Shown here piece by piece: positions 17,033 to 26,480 of a stretch of DNA of 50,343 nucleotides (its first letter is position 1; the number at the start of each line of letters is the position of its first letter). The translations under genes and the position numbers were made by a program. The stretch is from Ktedonobacterales bacterium (GTDB lineage Bacteria; Chloroflexota; Ktedonobacteria; Ktedonobacterales; DATBGS01), in the NCBI GenBank assembly GCA_036557285.1, contig DATBHW010000017.1:1-50343 (forward strand), in the 5' to 3' direction. A model generated the notes under the pieces. That model did not search any database, was not told where the DNA came from, and saw only the letters and a program-made list of their open reading frames with translations.

Positions 17033-18349
17033 TCAGGTGGCGAGCAGGTCGAGGCGCAGCATATCCTCCAGCGTTTCACGGCGACGGACCAGTCGGGCAG
17101 ACCCCTCGCGCAAGAAAACCACCGCTGGTCGTGGGACCATATTATAGTTGCTCGCCAGCGGCAGGTGATACGCTCCGCTCACCGGGATCGCCAACACCTC
17201 CCCCGCCTCCGCTGGCGGCAGCGCCACTTGCTCGATTAAGGTGTCGCCCGATTCGCAATAGCGTCCAACCACCCGCACCTGCTCGGTGGCGGGGACCGTT
17301 ACCCGCTCGGCCAGTACCGCGTGATAGGCTGCTCCATACAAGGCTGGCCGCACATTGTCCCCCATCCCGCCGTCCACCGCCAGCACAACGCTCCCATCAG
17401 CCAGTACTTTCCGTGGCCCAACCGTATAAAGCGCGATGCCCGCCCGCGCGACAATCGCCCGCCCTGGTTCCACCACCAACCTCGGTGGAGACAGACCGCG
17501 CTGCTCCACCACCTGTCGCAGAGTGGTCGTCAAGGTTTCGGCGTATATCTCGATGTCGGGCGACTGCTCCTCTGGCAGCGAAGCCACCCCCAGCCCACCT
17601 CCTGGACTTATCTCACGGACAGTGATCCCGTAGCTCTCGCCCATCGCAGCCGCGAAATCGCCTAGCGCCCACAGCGCCTGCGCCAGCGGCTCCAGGTCGC
17701 TGAGGTGGGAGCCAACATGCGCGTGCAATCCGACCAGATCAAGCCAGGGCGAGACGCTGGCGCGGGCGACAACCTTGGCTGCGCTGCCATTGGCGAGGGG
17801 AAGTCCGAACTTGGAGGCGGCGTGTCCTGTTTGCAGATGACGATGTGTCTGGACGGGGACATCCGGGCAGAGGCGAAGCCAGAGAGAGACGCGCTGTTGA
17901 CGCCGGGCTGCCCATGACTCGATCTGCTCCATTTCCTCCAGACTATCAACCACGATGCGCCCCAGGCCAACCTCCAGCGCCGCCTTCAACTCCGCTTCTG
18001 GTTTGAAATTGCCATGCAGGTGCATCCGGGCGACGGGATAGCCTGCCGCCAAAGCCAGGCCCCATTCGCCCGCCGAGACTACATCGAGTTCCAGCCCTTC
18101 CTGAAGCAGTATCTGGCAAAGCGCCGGGGAGAGATACGCCTTGCTTGCATAGGCAATGGCGCTCTGCGTCCAGCGCGAGGCAAAAGCTCGACGAAAGGCC
18201 CGACACTGGCTCCGAATGGTTGCCTCGTCAAAGAGGTAGAGCGGCGTTCCATACTCACGCGCCAGGCTCGCCAGAGGCACGCCAGCCACAGACAGGCGCC
18301 CGACCTCATCCACAGCAATGGTATCCGGCCAGAGATGAGTATGGATCAT
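17033..18349 (-). CDS. lysA: Diaminopimelate decarboxylase
   Basis: PLP enzyme that decarboxylates meso-diaminopimelate to L-lysine, the last step of the DAP pathway. The 438-residue protein has the alanine-racemase-like barrel with the PLP lysine in AYASKAYLS (about Lys70), HAHVGSH, the phosphate-binding ISPGGGLG and VEPGRAIV, then the C-terminal beta domain with RYCESGDTL and GAYHLPLASNYN. These are the family's landmarks. GGAGGG precedes the ATG. It stands alone; the adjacent hydrolase gene is divergent, with about 100 bp between the starts. Confidence 0.94.
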   Translation of the reverse strand: MIHTHLWPDTIAVDEVGRLSVAGVPLASLAREYGTPLYLFDEATIRSQCRAFRRAFASRWTQSAIAYASKAYLSPALCQILLQEGLELDVVSAGEWGLALAAGYPVARMHLHGNFKPEAELKAALEVGLGRIVVDSLEEMEQIESWAARRQQRVSLWLRLCPDVPVQTHRHLQTGHAASKFGLPLANGSAAKVVARASVSPWLDLVGLHAHVGSHLSDLEPLAQALWALGDFAAAMGESYGITVREISPGGGLGVASLPEEQSPDIEIYAETLTTTLRQVVEQRGLSPPRLVVEPGRAIVARAGIALYTVGPRKVLADGSVVLAVDGGMGDNVRPALYGAAYHAVLAERVTVPATEQVRVVGRYCESGDTLIEQVALPPAEAGEVLAIPVSGAYHLPLASNYNMVPRPAVVFLREGSARLVRRRETLEDMLRLDLLAT

Positions 18350-18450
18350 AACGCAGCCCTCCGGTACCTTGATTATTCGTCAAACTTCATAATAGTCCTC
18401 GCTGGCAAGCCTTGAAGTGGGTATATCCCTTGCAGATAGAAAGGAAGATA

Positions 18451-19353
18451 ATGCCTATGCAAAGATCAACACCTGGAGAAATATACGCCCTCCCCGATGG
18501 GAGGGCGCTTGGGTTCGCTCAATTTGGCTCGCCCGATGGAAAGCCCCTTCTTTTCTTTCACGGCCTGGGAGCTTCGCGGCTTACCCGCCACCCTGATGAT
18601 TCTATCGCGGCGGGGCTGGGAGTTCGCCTGATAACGATTGATCGACCCGGCATTGGCCTTTCCGACCCCAAACCTGGCCGGACTCTGCTCGATTGGCCCG
18701 ACGATGTCGTGGCGCTGGCAGACGCCCTGGGAATCGGCCAGTTCGCAGTTCTTGGATGGTCAGGCGGCGGGGCGCATGCTCTGGCCTGTGCTTACAAAAT
18801 CCCCGAACGCCTCTCAGCAATAGGCGTGGTCAGCGGCGGCGCGCCCCTGGCTGGCATTCACCCGGCAGATTACCTGACGCCCCAATGGTGGGGGGCAGCG
18901 CGTATCGTCCAGGTTGCTCCCTGGGCCGCGCGCCTATTTGCCTGGCAGCAGGGCCGACAGGCACGCCACAACCTATACCAGACATTGGAGGCGATCATCG
19001 CGCGGTATTCAAAGACAGATCGGGCGCTTCTGGACAACCAGCGCATGCGCGCCATGATGCTGGAAACGACACTAGAACTCTTCCGGCAGGGCAGCCGTGG
19101 ACTCTATGATGATATGCTGGTGCTGGCGCGTCCCTGGAGATTTCGTCTCGAAGGGATTCTCAAAGAAGTCTTCCTCTGGCATGGTGAAGCGGATACACTT
19201 CTGGCGCCTGCCTTTGGCCGCCATCTAGCCCAGACGATCCCCAACTGCCGCGCTACTTTTTATCATGGAGAAGGTCATTGCCTCCTGCTTGCCCACTGGC
19301 GAGACCTCCTCATGGCCCTGACTATGCCAGAAACGACTCATACGAAGAAATAA
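18451..19353 (+). CDS. Alpha/beta-hydrolase fold protein
   Basis: A 300-residue soluble hydrolase. The nucleophile elbow is GWSGGG (Ser104), and the acid and histidine are likely Asp248 (LWHGEADTLL) and His276 (HGEGHCLL). The oxyanion motif HGLG (37-40) and the segment DRPGIGLSDPKPGR are typical of the proline iminopeptidase/epoxide-hydrolase-like branch. I start at MPMQRS because AAAGGAAG lies just upstream; a frame open 13 codons further has no site. The substrate is unknown. It converges on the nitroreductase gene at 19440. Confidence 0.88.
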   Translation: MPMQRSTPGEIYALPDGRALGFAQFGSPDGKPLLFFHGLGASRLTRHPDDSIAAGLGVRLITIDRPGIGLSDPKPGRTLLDWPDDVVALADALGIGQFAVLGWSGGGAHALACAYKIPERLSAIGVVSGGAPLAGIHPADYLTPQWWGAARIVQVAPWAARLFAWQQGRQARHNLYQTLEAIIARYSKTDRALLDNQRMRAMMLETTLELFRQGSRGLYDDMLVLARPWRFRLEGILKEVFLWHGEADTLLAPAFGRHLAQTIPNCRATFYHGEGHCLLLAHWRDLLMALTMPETTHTKK

Positions 19354-19386
19354 CCCCGAGCAAGTCGTTTCCTCTGCTCACTCTCT

Positions 19387-19422
19387 GAAAAACCTCCCAG
19401 CACCGAGAAAAACCTCCCAGCA
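19387..19422. repeat. Two 16-bp direct repeats between convergent genes
   Basis: GAAAAACCTCCCAGCA occurs at 19387-19402 and again at 19407-19422, a period of 20 bp. The repeats fill the short gap between the hydrolase and the nitroreductase genes. No hairpin is formed. Function unknown. Confidence 0.7.
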
Positions 19423-19439
19423 GAGAAGGTATACCGACA

Positions 19440-20084
19440 TTACCAGTGATCCCAATGCGCCACAGTATCCAATGGCTCGCGCTGTGCCGGAGAAAAGTCC
19501 ACACCTTTGGTATAAGCCACAGGAATCATCGCCGCCTGGGTGATTTTCTCGTAGGGAATGCCGAGAAGCTGCGCCGCATCTTGCTCAAAGAAGAGGTGGA
19601 TGGTCGTCCAGACGCTCCCCAACCCGCGAGCGCGGGCGGCAAGCATGAAACTCCAGGCGGCAGGCAAGATAGACCCCCATACTCCAGCCTGTTCGACACT
19701 GGATTTCCCCTCCAGGCGACCCTTGATACAGGGGATCAGCAGAACAGGCGCTTCGTGCATATGGGCTGCCAGATAATCCGAAGAACTGATAACCCGCTGC
19801 AAGGTCTGTCCGCGCGGCGTTTCATCTACGACTCGTGGGGCAACACTGGAGCGATAGACCCCATAGCCGCGCCGATAGATGTCGCCGAGCGCCTGGCGCT
19901 GTGCCGGATCGATCACCACAACAAAATGCCATTGTTGGCGGTTGCCGCCGGTGGGCGCCTGCAAGGCAATCTCCAGGCATTCTCGAATGACTTCGGGTTC
20001 GACAGGGCGGGAGAAATCGAGACGTTTGCGCACTGAGCGGGTGGTCGTCAGCACCTCGTCAGCGGTCAGGCCAAGTAGGGGCAT
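19440..20084 (-). CDS. Nitroreductase-family FMN oxidoreductase
   Basis: A 214-residue flavoprotein of the nitroreductase superfamily. The N-terminal FMN motif is TRSVRKRLDFSRPV, then ALQAPTGGNRQQWHFVVV (about 42-59), and near the end AAMIPVAYTKGVDF. The central SILPAAWSFMLAARARGLGSVW is the dimer helix. The ATG at 20084 is chosen because AGGAG lies 7 bases upstream of it but only 1 base from the ATG at 20090. It follows the alcohol dehydrogenase gene by 26 bp and probably shares its mRNA, so the two may act on one pathway. Confidence 0.88.
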   Translation of the reverse strand: MPLLGLTADEVLTTTRSVRKRLDFSRPVEPEVIRECLEIALQAPTGGNRQQWHFVVVIDPAQRQALGDIYRRGYGVYRSSVAPRVVDETPRGQTLQRVISSSDYLAAHMHEAPVLLIPCIKGRLEGKSSVEQAGVWGSILPAAWSFMLAARARGLGSVWTTIHLFFEQDAAQLLGIPYEKITQAAMIPVAYTKGVDFSPAQREPLDTVAHWDHW

Positions 20085-20110
20085 GAACATACTCCTATGA
20101 GACGATGAAA

Positions 20111-21097
20111 TTAGCGGGCAGTGGACTCGTTCTGAGCCATCTCCAATTGCACCTTAAGCATACCATGCTCTGCGGCTCGTGCAAATGCTTCCACTCCTCG
20201 ATCCAGCGGATAGGTAATGCTCAACAGCGGGGCTACGCTGATACGTTTTTGTTCAAGGGCGCGCAGGGCAGGCTCGAACGGCCCGCAGCGCGAGCCGACA
20301 AGAGTGATCTCATCAACAACAAATGGGGCCAGATCGAGGGTCGTCCGGCTTGCCACCGTACTCTTCAGCACGATAGTTCCACGCGGCTTCACCAGTTCTC
20401 TGGCGGTTTCCAGACCAGACGCGCTTCCAGTGCATTCAATGACCAGATCATAGGCCGCTGCTGAACGAGGCGCGTCATCGGCTCTGCTAGTTGCTATTCC
20501 CAGCCTGCTGGCAATGGCTAATTTTTCTGCGTGCCTCCCCTGTATCGTCACCTGCGCTCCCGTCAGCCGCAGCGCCTGGGCCGCCAGCAGACCCAGTTTG
20601 CCGTCTCCCAGCACTAATACCGCCCTGGTTGGCCGCGCCTGGACCTGCTCCAGTATCTCAAAACAGGCCGCCAGCGGCTCAACGAAGGCCGCTTCAGCGT
20701 CACTTACGGCATCTGGAACTAGATGCAGGTTCTCAACCGGAAGCGTCAGGTACTCGGCAAAAGCCCCATCCTTGTTGAGAATGCCCAAGACTCGCCGATT
20801 CTGGCAGTGCGTTCGCAGACCCTCGCGGCAGCGCGGGCAAGAGCCGCAGCTTATGTTAATCTCACCGACCACCCTGCGCCCAATCAATTCTGGATGAGTA
20901 TCACAAACCTCGACCTGGCCGACAAACTCGTGGCCGGGAACGCCCTCGAAGCCTTTGTAGCCCTGCTGAAGCTCCAGATCAGTGTTGCAAATCCCAGCGC
21001 GCAGGACACGGATAAGCGCTTCATCCGGTAAGGGATCGGGACGAGGGTAGTCCTGAATAAAGCGAATCTTGCCCTTGGAGAGATAAAGCACTCTCAT
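20111..21097 (-). CDS. Zinc-dependent medium-chain alcohol dehydrogenase
   Basis: A 328-residue MDR-family NAD(P)-dependent dehydrogenase. Catalytic zinc ligands are Cys37 (AGICNTD), His56-Glu57 (PGHEFVG) and Glu140 (FVEPLAACFE). The structural zinc loop CGSCPRCREGLRTHC gives four Cys at about 84, 87, 90 and 98. The Rossmann motif is unusual, LVLGDGKLGLLAA, with Asp in the Gly-rich turn. The closest well-known relatives are the glucose or sorbitol dehydrogenase-like MDRs. First gene of a two-gene unit with the nitroreductase; divergent from the aminotransferase. Confidence 0.9.
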   Translation of the reverse strand: MRVLYLSKGKIRFIQDYPRPDPLPDEALIRVLRAGICNTDLELQQGYKGFEGVPGHEFVGQVEVCDTHPELIGRRVVGEINISCGSCPRCREGLRTHCQNRRVLGILNKDGAFAEYLTLPVENLHLVPDAVSDAEAAFVEPLAACFEILEQVQARPTRAVLVLGDGKLGLLAAQALRLTGAQVTIQGRHAEKLAIASRLGIATSRADDAPRSAAAYDLVIECTGSASGLETARELVKPRGTIVLKSTVASRTTLDLAPFVVDEITLVGSRCGPFEPALRALEQKRISVAPLLSITYPLDRGVEAFARAAEHGMLKVQLEMAQNESTAR

Positions 21098-21147
21098 AGC
21101 TCACCTTTCCTCTATGCTATTCCGTCTTCTACCTCACTGCACGCCGA

Positions 21148-21176
21148 TTGAAAGCCAGGCGTCCATGTGCTATCAT
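21148..21176 (+). promoter_or_regulatory. Sigma70-type promoter of the aminotransferase gene
   Basis: TTGAAA (21148-21153), 17-bp spacer, TATCAT (21171-21176). The transcript would begin near 21184, about 118 nt ahead of the ATG at 21302. Confidence 0.5.
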
Positions 21177-21301
21177 AGAACCATCACCAACAGTCTCTGA
21201 CTTGGGAACGGCTTGTGCAGAAGCGCCGTATGGCACGATACACAACCTCACTGTCGTCATCGGCAAAGAAGCTTCTAAGCAGCTTTGATTTAAGGAGCAT
21301 C

Positions 21302-22477
21302 ATGGACTACGTTATCAAGCGAGAACTTCTGGCCGAGCGCGTGCGCCTCGTCAAGCCCTCCGGTATCCGCAAGTTCTTTGATATTGTGGCCGGGATGCCT
21401 GATGTCATCTCGCTGGGCGTGGGTGAGCCGGACTTTGTGACTCCTGAACATATCCGCCGCGCTGGCATTGCCGCCATAGAGCAGGGCGACACGCACTATA
21501 CCTCAAATTATGGCACACCCCAACTCCGTCGGGCCATTGCCCAGCATCTTCAACAGCGTTATAAGCTGGACTACGATCCTCAGCACGAGCTTTTTGTGAC
21601 CGTTGGCGTGAGCGAAGGCGTTGACACCGCGCTGCGCGCCCTCATTGACCCCGGCGCTGAGGTCGTCACGCCGGACCCTGGCTATGTCGCTTACGAGGCC
21701 GGTATTCTTTTTGCCGGTGGTGTCCCGGTGCCAGTGCCGACGCATGCGAAAGATAACTTTGAAGTAAAAGCAGCGGCCATCGAGGCAGCGATTACGCCAC
21801 GTACCAGGCTGATCCTCTTTGGCAACCCGAATAACCCGACTGGCGGTGTCATCGAGCGCCATGAATTGGAAGCTATTGCCGAGGTAGCTCGTCGGCATGA
21901 TCTGATCGTTCTGGTAGATGAGGTCTATAGCCGATTGACCTATGACTTTGAGCATATCTGCCTTGCCACGCTGCCGGGGATGCGCGAGCGCACCGTGTTG
22001 CTCGACGGCTTCTCGAAAGCCTACGCGATGACAGGCTGGCGCATCGGCTACGTGGCCGCTCCCCAGCCGATTCTGGAGGCTATGCTCAAAATCCATCAGT
22101 ATGCCATCATGTGCGCTGCCTCGATGAGCCAGGCCGCCGCGCTGGAGGCGCTGCTGCATGGTGAAGAAGATGTGCAGCAGATGGTCGCCAGCTACGCTCA
22201 GCGCCGCCGCGTAATGGTGGATGGCCTGAACCGCATCGGACTGGCCTGCGGCGACCCGAGAGGCGCGTTTTATGCGTTTCCCTCCATCGTATCTACTGGT
22301 ATGACTTCAGAGGAGTTCTCCGAGCGCCTCTTGTTTGAGGAAAAGGTGGCTGTCGTCCCTGGCAGCGCCTTTGGCGCTGCTGGCGAAGGGTTTGTACGCT
22401 GCGCCTACTGCACAGCCCAGGAGAAGATCGAAGAGGCATTGATACGCATCGAGCGTTTTGTCAAACGACATGTTTGA
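21302..22477 (+). CDS. Class I/II PLP aminotransferase
   Basis: A 391-residue fold-type I aminotransferase of the aspartate/aromatic amino acid branch. Landmarks are GNPNNPTGG (about 174-182), the PLP-pyridine Asp in VLVDEVYS (206), the Schiff-base Lys239 in LDGFSKAYAMTGWRIGY, and a late Arg in GFVRCAY. The ATG at 21302 has AAGGAG four bases upstream and starts the usual family N-terminus (LVKPSGIRKFFD); a frame open to 21215 includes the promoter leader and is unlikely. It is followed by gatB 73 bp later on the same strand. Amino donor is undetermined. Confidence 0.92.
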   Translation: MDYVIKRELLAERVRLVKPSGIRKFFDIVAGMPDVISLGVGEPDFVTPEHIRRAGIAAIEQGDTHYTSNYGTPQLRRAIAQHLQQRYKLDYDPQHELFVTVGVSEGVDTALRALIDPGAEVVTPDPGYVAYEAGILFAGGVPVPVPTHAKDNFEVKAAAIEAAITPRTRLILFGNPNNPTGGVIERHELEAIAEVARRHDLIVLVDEVYSRLTYDFEHICLATLPGMRERTVLLDGFSKAYAMTGWRIGYVAAPQPILEAMLKIHQYAIMCAASMSQAAALEALLHGEEDVQQMVASYAQRRRVMVDGLNRIGLACGDPRGAFYAFPSIVSTGMTSEEFSERLLFEEKVAVVPGSAFGAAGEGFVRCAYCTAQEKIEEALIRIERFVKRHV

Positions 22478-22550
22478 CGTTCTGGTAGGATTTCAAGAAC
22501 AAAGAGCAACGCATCTCATTGGATAGCTCTCTGGTGTATATGAGGCGGTG

Positions 22551-24038
22551 ATGGCGACACTATCTGCTGTGGATTATGAAGTGGTAATCGGGTTGGAGGT
22601 ACACGCCCAACTCCTGACCGCGAGCAAAATGTTCTGCCGGTGCAGTGCTGACTACGCTGATGCAGCGCCCAATACCCATAACTGCCCGATCTGTATGGGC
22701 ATGCCTGGGGTGCTGCCAGTCATCAACGAACAGGCCGTAGAGTATACGGTCATGACGGCTCTGGCGCTCAACTGTACCATTCCCTCTTTCTCAAAGTTCG
22801 ACCGCAAGAACTACTTTTATCCCGATTTGCCCAAGGGCTACCAGATCTCGCAATATGATATTCCACTGAGCCGCAATGGTTATCTGACCATCAGGCTAAA
22901 GGATGAGGAAAAGCGCATCGGCATTCATCGCGTTCACCTCGAAGAAGACACCGGGCGGCTGCTTCACCGTGTTGGGCCGGATGGCGTCTCGTACAGCCTG
23001 GTAGACCTCAACCGCGCTGGCGTGCCGCTGATGGAGATCGTCAGCGAGCCAGATATTCGCTCAGCCGAAGAGGCGCGCCTCTATCTGCAAAAGCTGCGGA
23101 CTACGCTCGTCTACCTGGGCGTCTCCTCGGGGCGCATGGAAGAGGGCAGCCTGCGCTGCGACGCAAACATCTCTGTCCGACCCGCCGGGGACTCGCGGTT
23201 GGGCGTCAAGACCGAAATCAAAAACATGAACTCGTTCCGCTCGGTGCAGCACGCGCTGGAGTACGAAGCGGCGCGGCAAATTGCCATACTGCGCGAGGGC
23301 GGGAAGATCTCTCAGGAGACGCGCGGCTGGGTGGAGGGCAGAGGGATAACGGTCTCTCAGCGCAGCAAAGAGCAGGCGCACGATTATCGCTACTTTCCAG
23401 AGCCGGACTTACCGCCCCTGGTGCTGAGCCAGGAATGGGTGGACAGCGTGCGCGCTAAAATGCCGGAACTTCCCGACGCCAAGCGCCAGCGTTTCATGCA
23501 GCACTACGGCCTCAATGCCTATGACGCCGAGCTATTGACAGCGGAACGGGCGCTGGCCGATTATTTTGAGCAGGCTGTTGCCGACGCTTCTCAGGGAACA
23601 TTGCCTGGGCGCGCCAAGGCGCTGGCAAACTGGATCACTGGCGATCTTTTGCGTCTGCTGAACGCCGCCGGTCAGGAGATCAGCGCCTGCCCGGTGACGC
23701 CTGCGGGCCTGGCCCAGCTCGTTGATCTGCTGGCCCAGGAACGGATCAGCGGCAGCCAAGCCAAAGACGTGCTGGAAAAATCGTTTGCCACCGGCGGGCA
23801 GCCAGCAGAAATTGTGGAGGCGGAGGGTATTGCTCAAATCAGTGATCAAGCTGAGTTGGAGCGCATGATAGAGGAGGTAATTACAGCCAATCCAAAAGCG
23901 GTAGAGGATTTCCAGCGAGGCAAGGAATCTTCAGTCACCTGGCTGATCGGCCAGGTCATGAAACGAAGCGCCGGACGCGCGAAGCCCGCCCTGGTACGTC
24001 GGCTGCTGCTGGAAAAATTGCAACACAAATCGTCGTAG
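22551..24038 (+). CDS. gatB: Aspartyl/glutamyl-tRNA amidotransferase subunit B
   Basis: Subunit of the GatCAB complex, which converts Glu-tRNA(Gln) and/or Asp-tRNA(Asn) to the amide form. The 495-residue protein has the kinase domain with [12 protein letters not shown], the zinc Cys pattern CRCSAD...[29 protein letters not shown] and [12 protein letters not shown], then the helical and YqeY-like tail ending in [24 protein letters not shown]. The start ATG is 22551; a GTG sits one codon upstream. gatA and gatC are not in the window, although the aminotransferase and glutamate dehydrogenase neighbours share a glutamate theme. Confidence 0.96.
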   Translation: MATLSAVDYEVVIGLEVHAQLLTASKMFCRCSADYADAAPNTHNCPICMGMPGVLPVINEQAVEYTVMTALALNCTIPSFSKFDRKNYFYPDLPKGYQISQYDIPLSRNGYLTIRLKDEEKRIGIHRVHLEEDTGRLLHRVGPDGVSYSLVDLNRAGVPLMEIVSEPDIRSAEEARLYLQKLRTTLVYLGVSSGRMEEGSLRCDANISVRPAGDSRLGVKTEIKNMNSFRSVQHALEYEAARQIAILREGGKISQETRGWVEGRGITVSQRSKEQAHDYRYFPEPDLPPLVLSQEWVDSVRAKMPELPDAKRQRFMQHYGLNAYDAELLTAERALADYFEQAVADASQGTLPGRAKALANWITGDLLRLLNAAGQEISACPVTPAGLAQLVDLLAQERISGSQAKDVLEKSFATGGQPAEIVEAEGIAQISDQAELERMIEEVITANPKAVEDFQRGKESSVTWLIGQVMKRSAGRAKPALVRRLLLEKLQHKSS

Positions 24039-24059
24039 CCTGTGGCGAACTGGTAGGAG

Positions 24060-24091
24060 AGAAACGTCTTTCTAAATGAAAAGACGTTTCT
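24060..24091 (+). terminator. 12-bp stem-loop after gatB
   Basis: AGAAACGTCTTT at 24060-24071 pairs perfectly with 24080-24091 around an 8-base loop, 22 bp after the gatB stop. The sequence after it is TGTTCTC, which is only weakly T-rich, so read-through into glutamate dehydrogenase is possible. Confidence 0.5.
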
Positions 24092-24116
24092 GTTCTCTAG
24101 CAAACAATGGGGACTC

Positions 24117-24134
24117 TGGCGCAATGTTGCGCCA
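24117..24134. promoter_or_regulatory. Palindrome in the glutamate dehydrogenase leader
   Basis: TGGCGCAA-TG-TTGCGCCA is a perfect 8-bp inverted repeat placed just upstream of the ribosome site of the glutamate dehydrogenase gene. It may be an operator for a dimeric regulator or a short leader hairpin. Confidence 0.4.
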
Positions 24135-24160
24135 TAATATTGAAGGAGAAAGGGACCGAC

Positions 24161-25429
24161 ATGCACAAAGTTGTGCCAGAATCGGCGCCAATCAACCCGT
24201 ATCAAATGGCGGTAACTCAATTCGACGTGGCGGCAGACCTGCTGAACCTCAGCGAAGATATGCGCCAGGTACTCCGCTTCCCCAAGCGCGAACTGATCGT
24301 CAACTTCCCGGTACGCATGGACAATGGCTCGATCCGTATGTTCACCGGCTTCCGTGTGCAGCATAACGTGAATCGCGGACCGGCCAAGGGCGGCATCCGC
24401 TTCAGTCCCGAAGTGACCCACGATGAGGTCAAGGCGCTGGCGATGTGGATGACCTGGAAGTGCGCGGTGGTAGGTATCCCCTATGGCGGCGCGAAGGGCG
24501 GCGTCATCTGCAACCCCAAAGAAATGAGCATTGGCGAACTGGAGCGGCTGACCCGACGCTATGCCACTGAAATTGCTATCCTGATTGGCCCAACCAGCGA
24601 TATTCCCGCGCCTGACGTGAATACCAACTCCCAGGTAATGGCCTGGATTATGGATACCTATTCGATGCACGAGGGCTACTCGGTCCCCGCTGTCGTGACT
24701 GGTAAGCCCCTGGCAATCGGAGGCAGTGAGGGCCGCAACGACGCTACCGCCAGCGGAGTTATTTCCGTCGTCAAAAAGGCTGCCCGGCATCTGAACATCA
24801 ATCTTCCTGGCGCGCGCGTAGCCGTTCAGGGCTATGGCAACGCTGGCGCTATTGCCGCGCGGCTGCTTCATGCTGAGGGCTGCAAAGTCGTAGCAGTCAG
24901 TGACACGCAGGGCGGCATCTACAGCGAGGCTGGCTTCGACCCATCCAAAGTCTTGCTGCATAAGCAAGAGCGAGGAACGGTTGTCGGATTCCCTGGCACT
25001 CAGAAGATGGGTATCCGCGAGGTGCTGGAGGTTCCCTGCGATATTCTCATCCCTGCGGCCACTGAAGGGATGCTGACCGTTGAGAACGCCGAGCGCGTTC
25101 AGGCAAAGATTATCGCTGAGGCAGCCAACGGCCCGACGACGCCGGACGCTGATCGGGTATTCTATAAACGTGGCATCTTTGTCATCCCGGATATTCTGGC
25201 GAACGCTGGCGGCGTAACGGTAAGCTATTTCGAGTGGGTGCAAGACCTGCAAAGCTTCTTCTGGAGCAACGACGAGATTGCAGCCAAACTTGAAACGATC
25301 ATGGACCGCGCGTTCCAGGCCGTCTTAGACAAGTCCCTGACCCATAAATGCGACATGCGCACAGCAGCCTATATGGTTGCCATTGCGCGCGTTGCCGAAG
25401 CGACCCAACTGCGCGGCATTTATCCCTGA
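24161..25429 (+). CDS. Glu/Leu/Phe/Val-family glutamate dehydrogenase
   Basis: A 422-residue hexameric-type dehydrogenase that interconverts glutamate with 2-oxoglutarate and ammonia. The substrate domain has GPAKGGIRFSP and the catalytic Lys112 in PYGGAKGGV, followed by the DIPAPDVNT signature; the C-terminal Rossmann domain has VAVQGYGNAG. Length is typical of the NAD(P)-dependent bacterial/archaeal small hexameric form. GAAGGAG-AAAGGG lies before the ATG. Cofactor preference is not clear from the sequence alone. Confidence 0.93.
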   Translation: MHKVVPESAPINPYQMAVTQFDVAADLLNLSEDMRQVLRFPKRELIVNFPVRMDNGSIRMFTGFRVQHNVNRGPAKGGIRFSPEVTHDEVKALAMWMTWKCAVVGIPYGGAKGGVICNPKEMSIGELERLTRRYATEIAILIGPTSDIPAPDVNTNSQVMAWIMDTYSMHEGYSVPAVVTGKPLAIGGSEGRNDATASGVISVVKKAARHLNINLPGARVAVQGYGNAGAIAARLLHAEGCKVVAVSDTQGGIYSEAGFDPSKVLLHKQERGTVVGFPGTQKMGIREVLEVPCDILIPAATEGMLTVENAERVQAKIIAEAANGPTTPDADRVFYKRGIFVIPDILANAGGVTVSYFEWVQDLQSFFWSNDEIAAKLETIMDRAFQAVLDKSLTHKCDMRTAAYMVAIARVAEATQLRGIYP

Positions 25430-25599
25430 TGTCCTGGAAGACTTTCCTGGGTAAGCCGAACTGTATTATAATACATGAGGAGATTCCGCCGCCTCGCGCC
25501 CACAGAATGATTGCTTACTTTGCTGGAAGCAGTCCGAGCGCGGCGGCTCCTCGCGCCTGGAATAGCAGTCGTCTTCAGTGCCCGTACCTGTGGAAAGTT

Positions 25600-26382
25600 A
25601 TGAACCAAGACCCGGATGACCTGTCATTGAATAATCCACCGAATGAGCGAGGTTCTGACCCCGCATCTTCCCATAGGTTCCCCCAACCTTCCAGGCAGGG
25701 ACAACCGCAGCCTCCTCCTCAGCCATCAGGGGCTTTCCCTTCGCCGCAAGATGAGCGCCTGGCGCGCCTGCGCGCACTGCGCGAGCAGCGCCAGCAGTTT
25801 GGCGCCGGGCCGATCCCTCCGGCAGACTTCCAGCGGCGCGGCCTGCCAACCCCACCGCCTGCTCAGCCACCAGTCCAGGAACTTCTCAAGCATTGGTGGC
25901 ATCATGGCCCTTTTTCAGGGCGGCTCCCTTCTGTAAACCCTACAGACCCGCAAGCGGAGAAGAAAGAGACCAGACCAGCCACACCCCCTTTACCGACGAC
26001 GGCGACCCCATACGAAGAGCGCGCAAAAGAATGGATCGCTCAGGGCCGCAAGGGTCTCTCTATCGCAAGCGCAAAAGCTCAAGAAATGATGAACCAGGCA
26101 AAGGACTTGCTGAACCAGAAGATGCAAAGCCAGCCTAAACCCTCCAACGCAGAAGAGATAGTGCCTGGGCTGATCATCGTCGGCTTTGCCCCCACCGTCT
26201 CGATGGAGGAGGCCGTGAAAGAAATAGGCGCGCTGGGCGGCAAGCCGCTGCGCCACAAAGCGGCGCTCAATCTCTATCAGGTCGCGGTACCCCCCGGACA
26301 AGAGCAGGCGCTGATTCAGCGGTTCCGCCAGCAGCCAGGTGTCATCTCTGCTGATCTGGAACACGCCAGACCTCCACGCTGA
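25600..26382 (+). CDS. Orphan protein ending in a subtilase-propeptide-like domain
   Basis: A protein of about 260 residues. The first 110 residues are Pro/Gln-rich and probably disordered, the middle has two short helices (REQRQQFG; AKAQEMMNQAKDLLNQ), and the last 75 residues (EIVPGLIIVGFAPTVSMEEA through GVISADLEHA) look like the fervidolysin-type N-terminal propeptide of S8 subtilases. No protease domain follows in this or another frame. No signal peptide is seen. The start is uncertain because the ribosome site is weak (GGAAAG); an earlier in-frame ATG at 25507 would add 31 residues. Function unknown; a chaperone- or inhibitor-like action on a protease is one idea. Confidence 0.6.
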   Translation: MNQDPDDLSLNNPPNERGSDPASSHRFPQPSRQGQPQPPPQPSGAFPSPQDERLARLRALREQRQQFGAGPIPPADFQRRGLPTPPPAQPPVQELLKHWWHHGPFSGRLPSVNPTDPQAEKKETRPATPPLPTTATPYEERAKEWIAQGRKGLSIASAKAQEMMNQAKDLLNQKMQSQPKPSNAEEIVPGLIIVGFAPTVSMEEAVKEIGALGGKPLRHKAALNLYQVAVPPGQEQALIQRFRQQPGVISADLEHARPPR

Positions 26383-26480
26383 GTGACGCCTCTCATAGAG
26401 CTTCTAGAGAGCGTTCTTCTGTTTTAGCAAACGCTTGATAGCAAAACCATCAGAAAGCGTCTTCAACAAAGGAGCAGCGA

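Noticed and set aside
23846-25252. A 468-codon minus-strand frame across gatB and glutamate dehydrogenase
   Set aside because: It lies antisense to two conserved enzymes and has no ribosome site or recognised domain.
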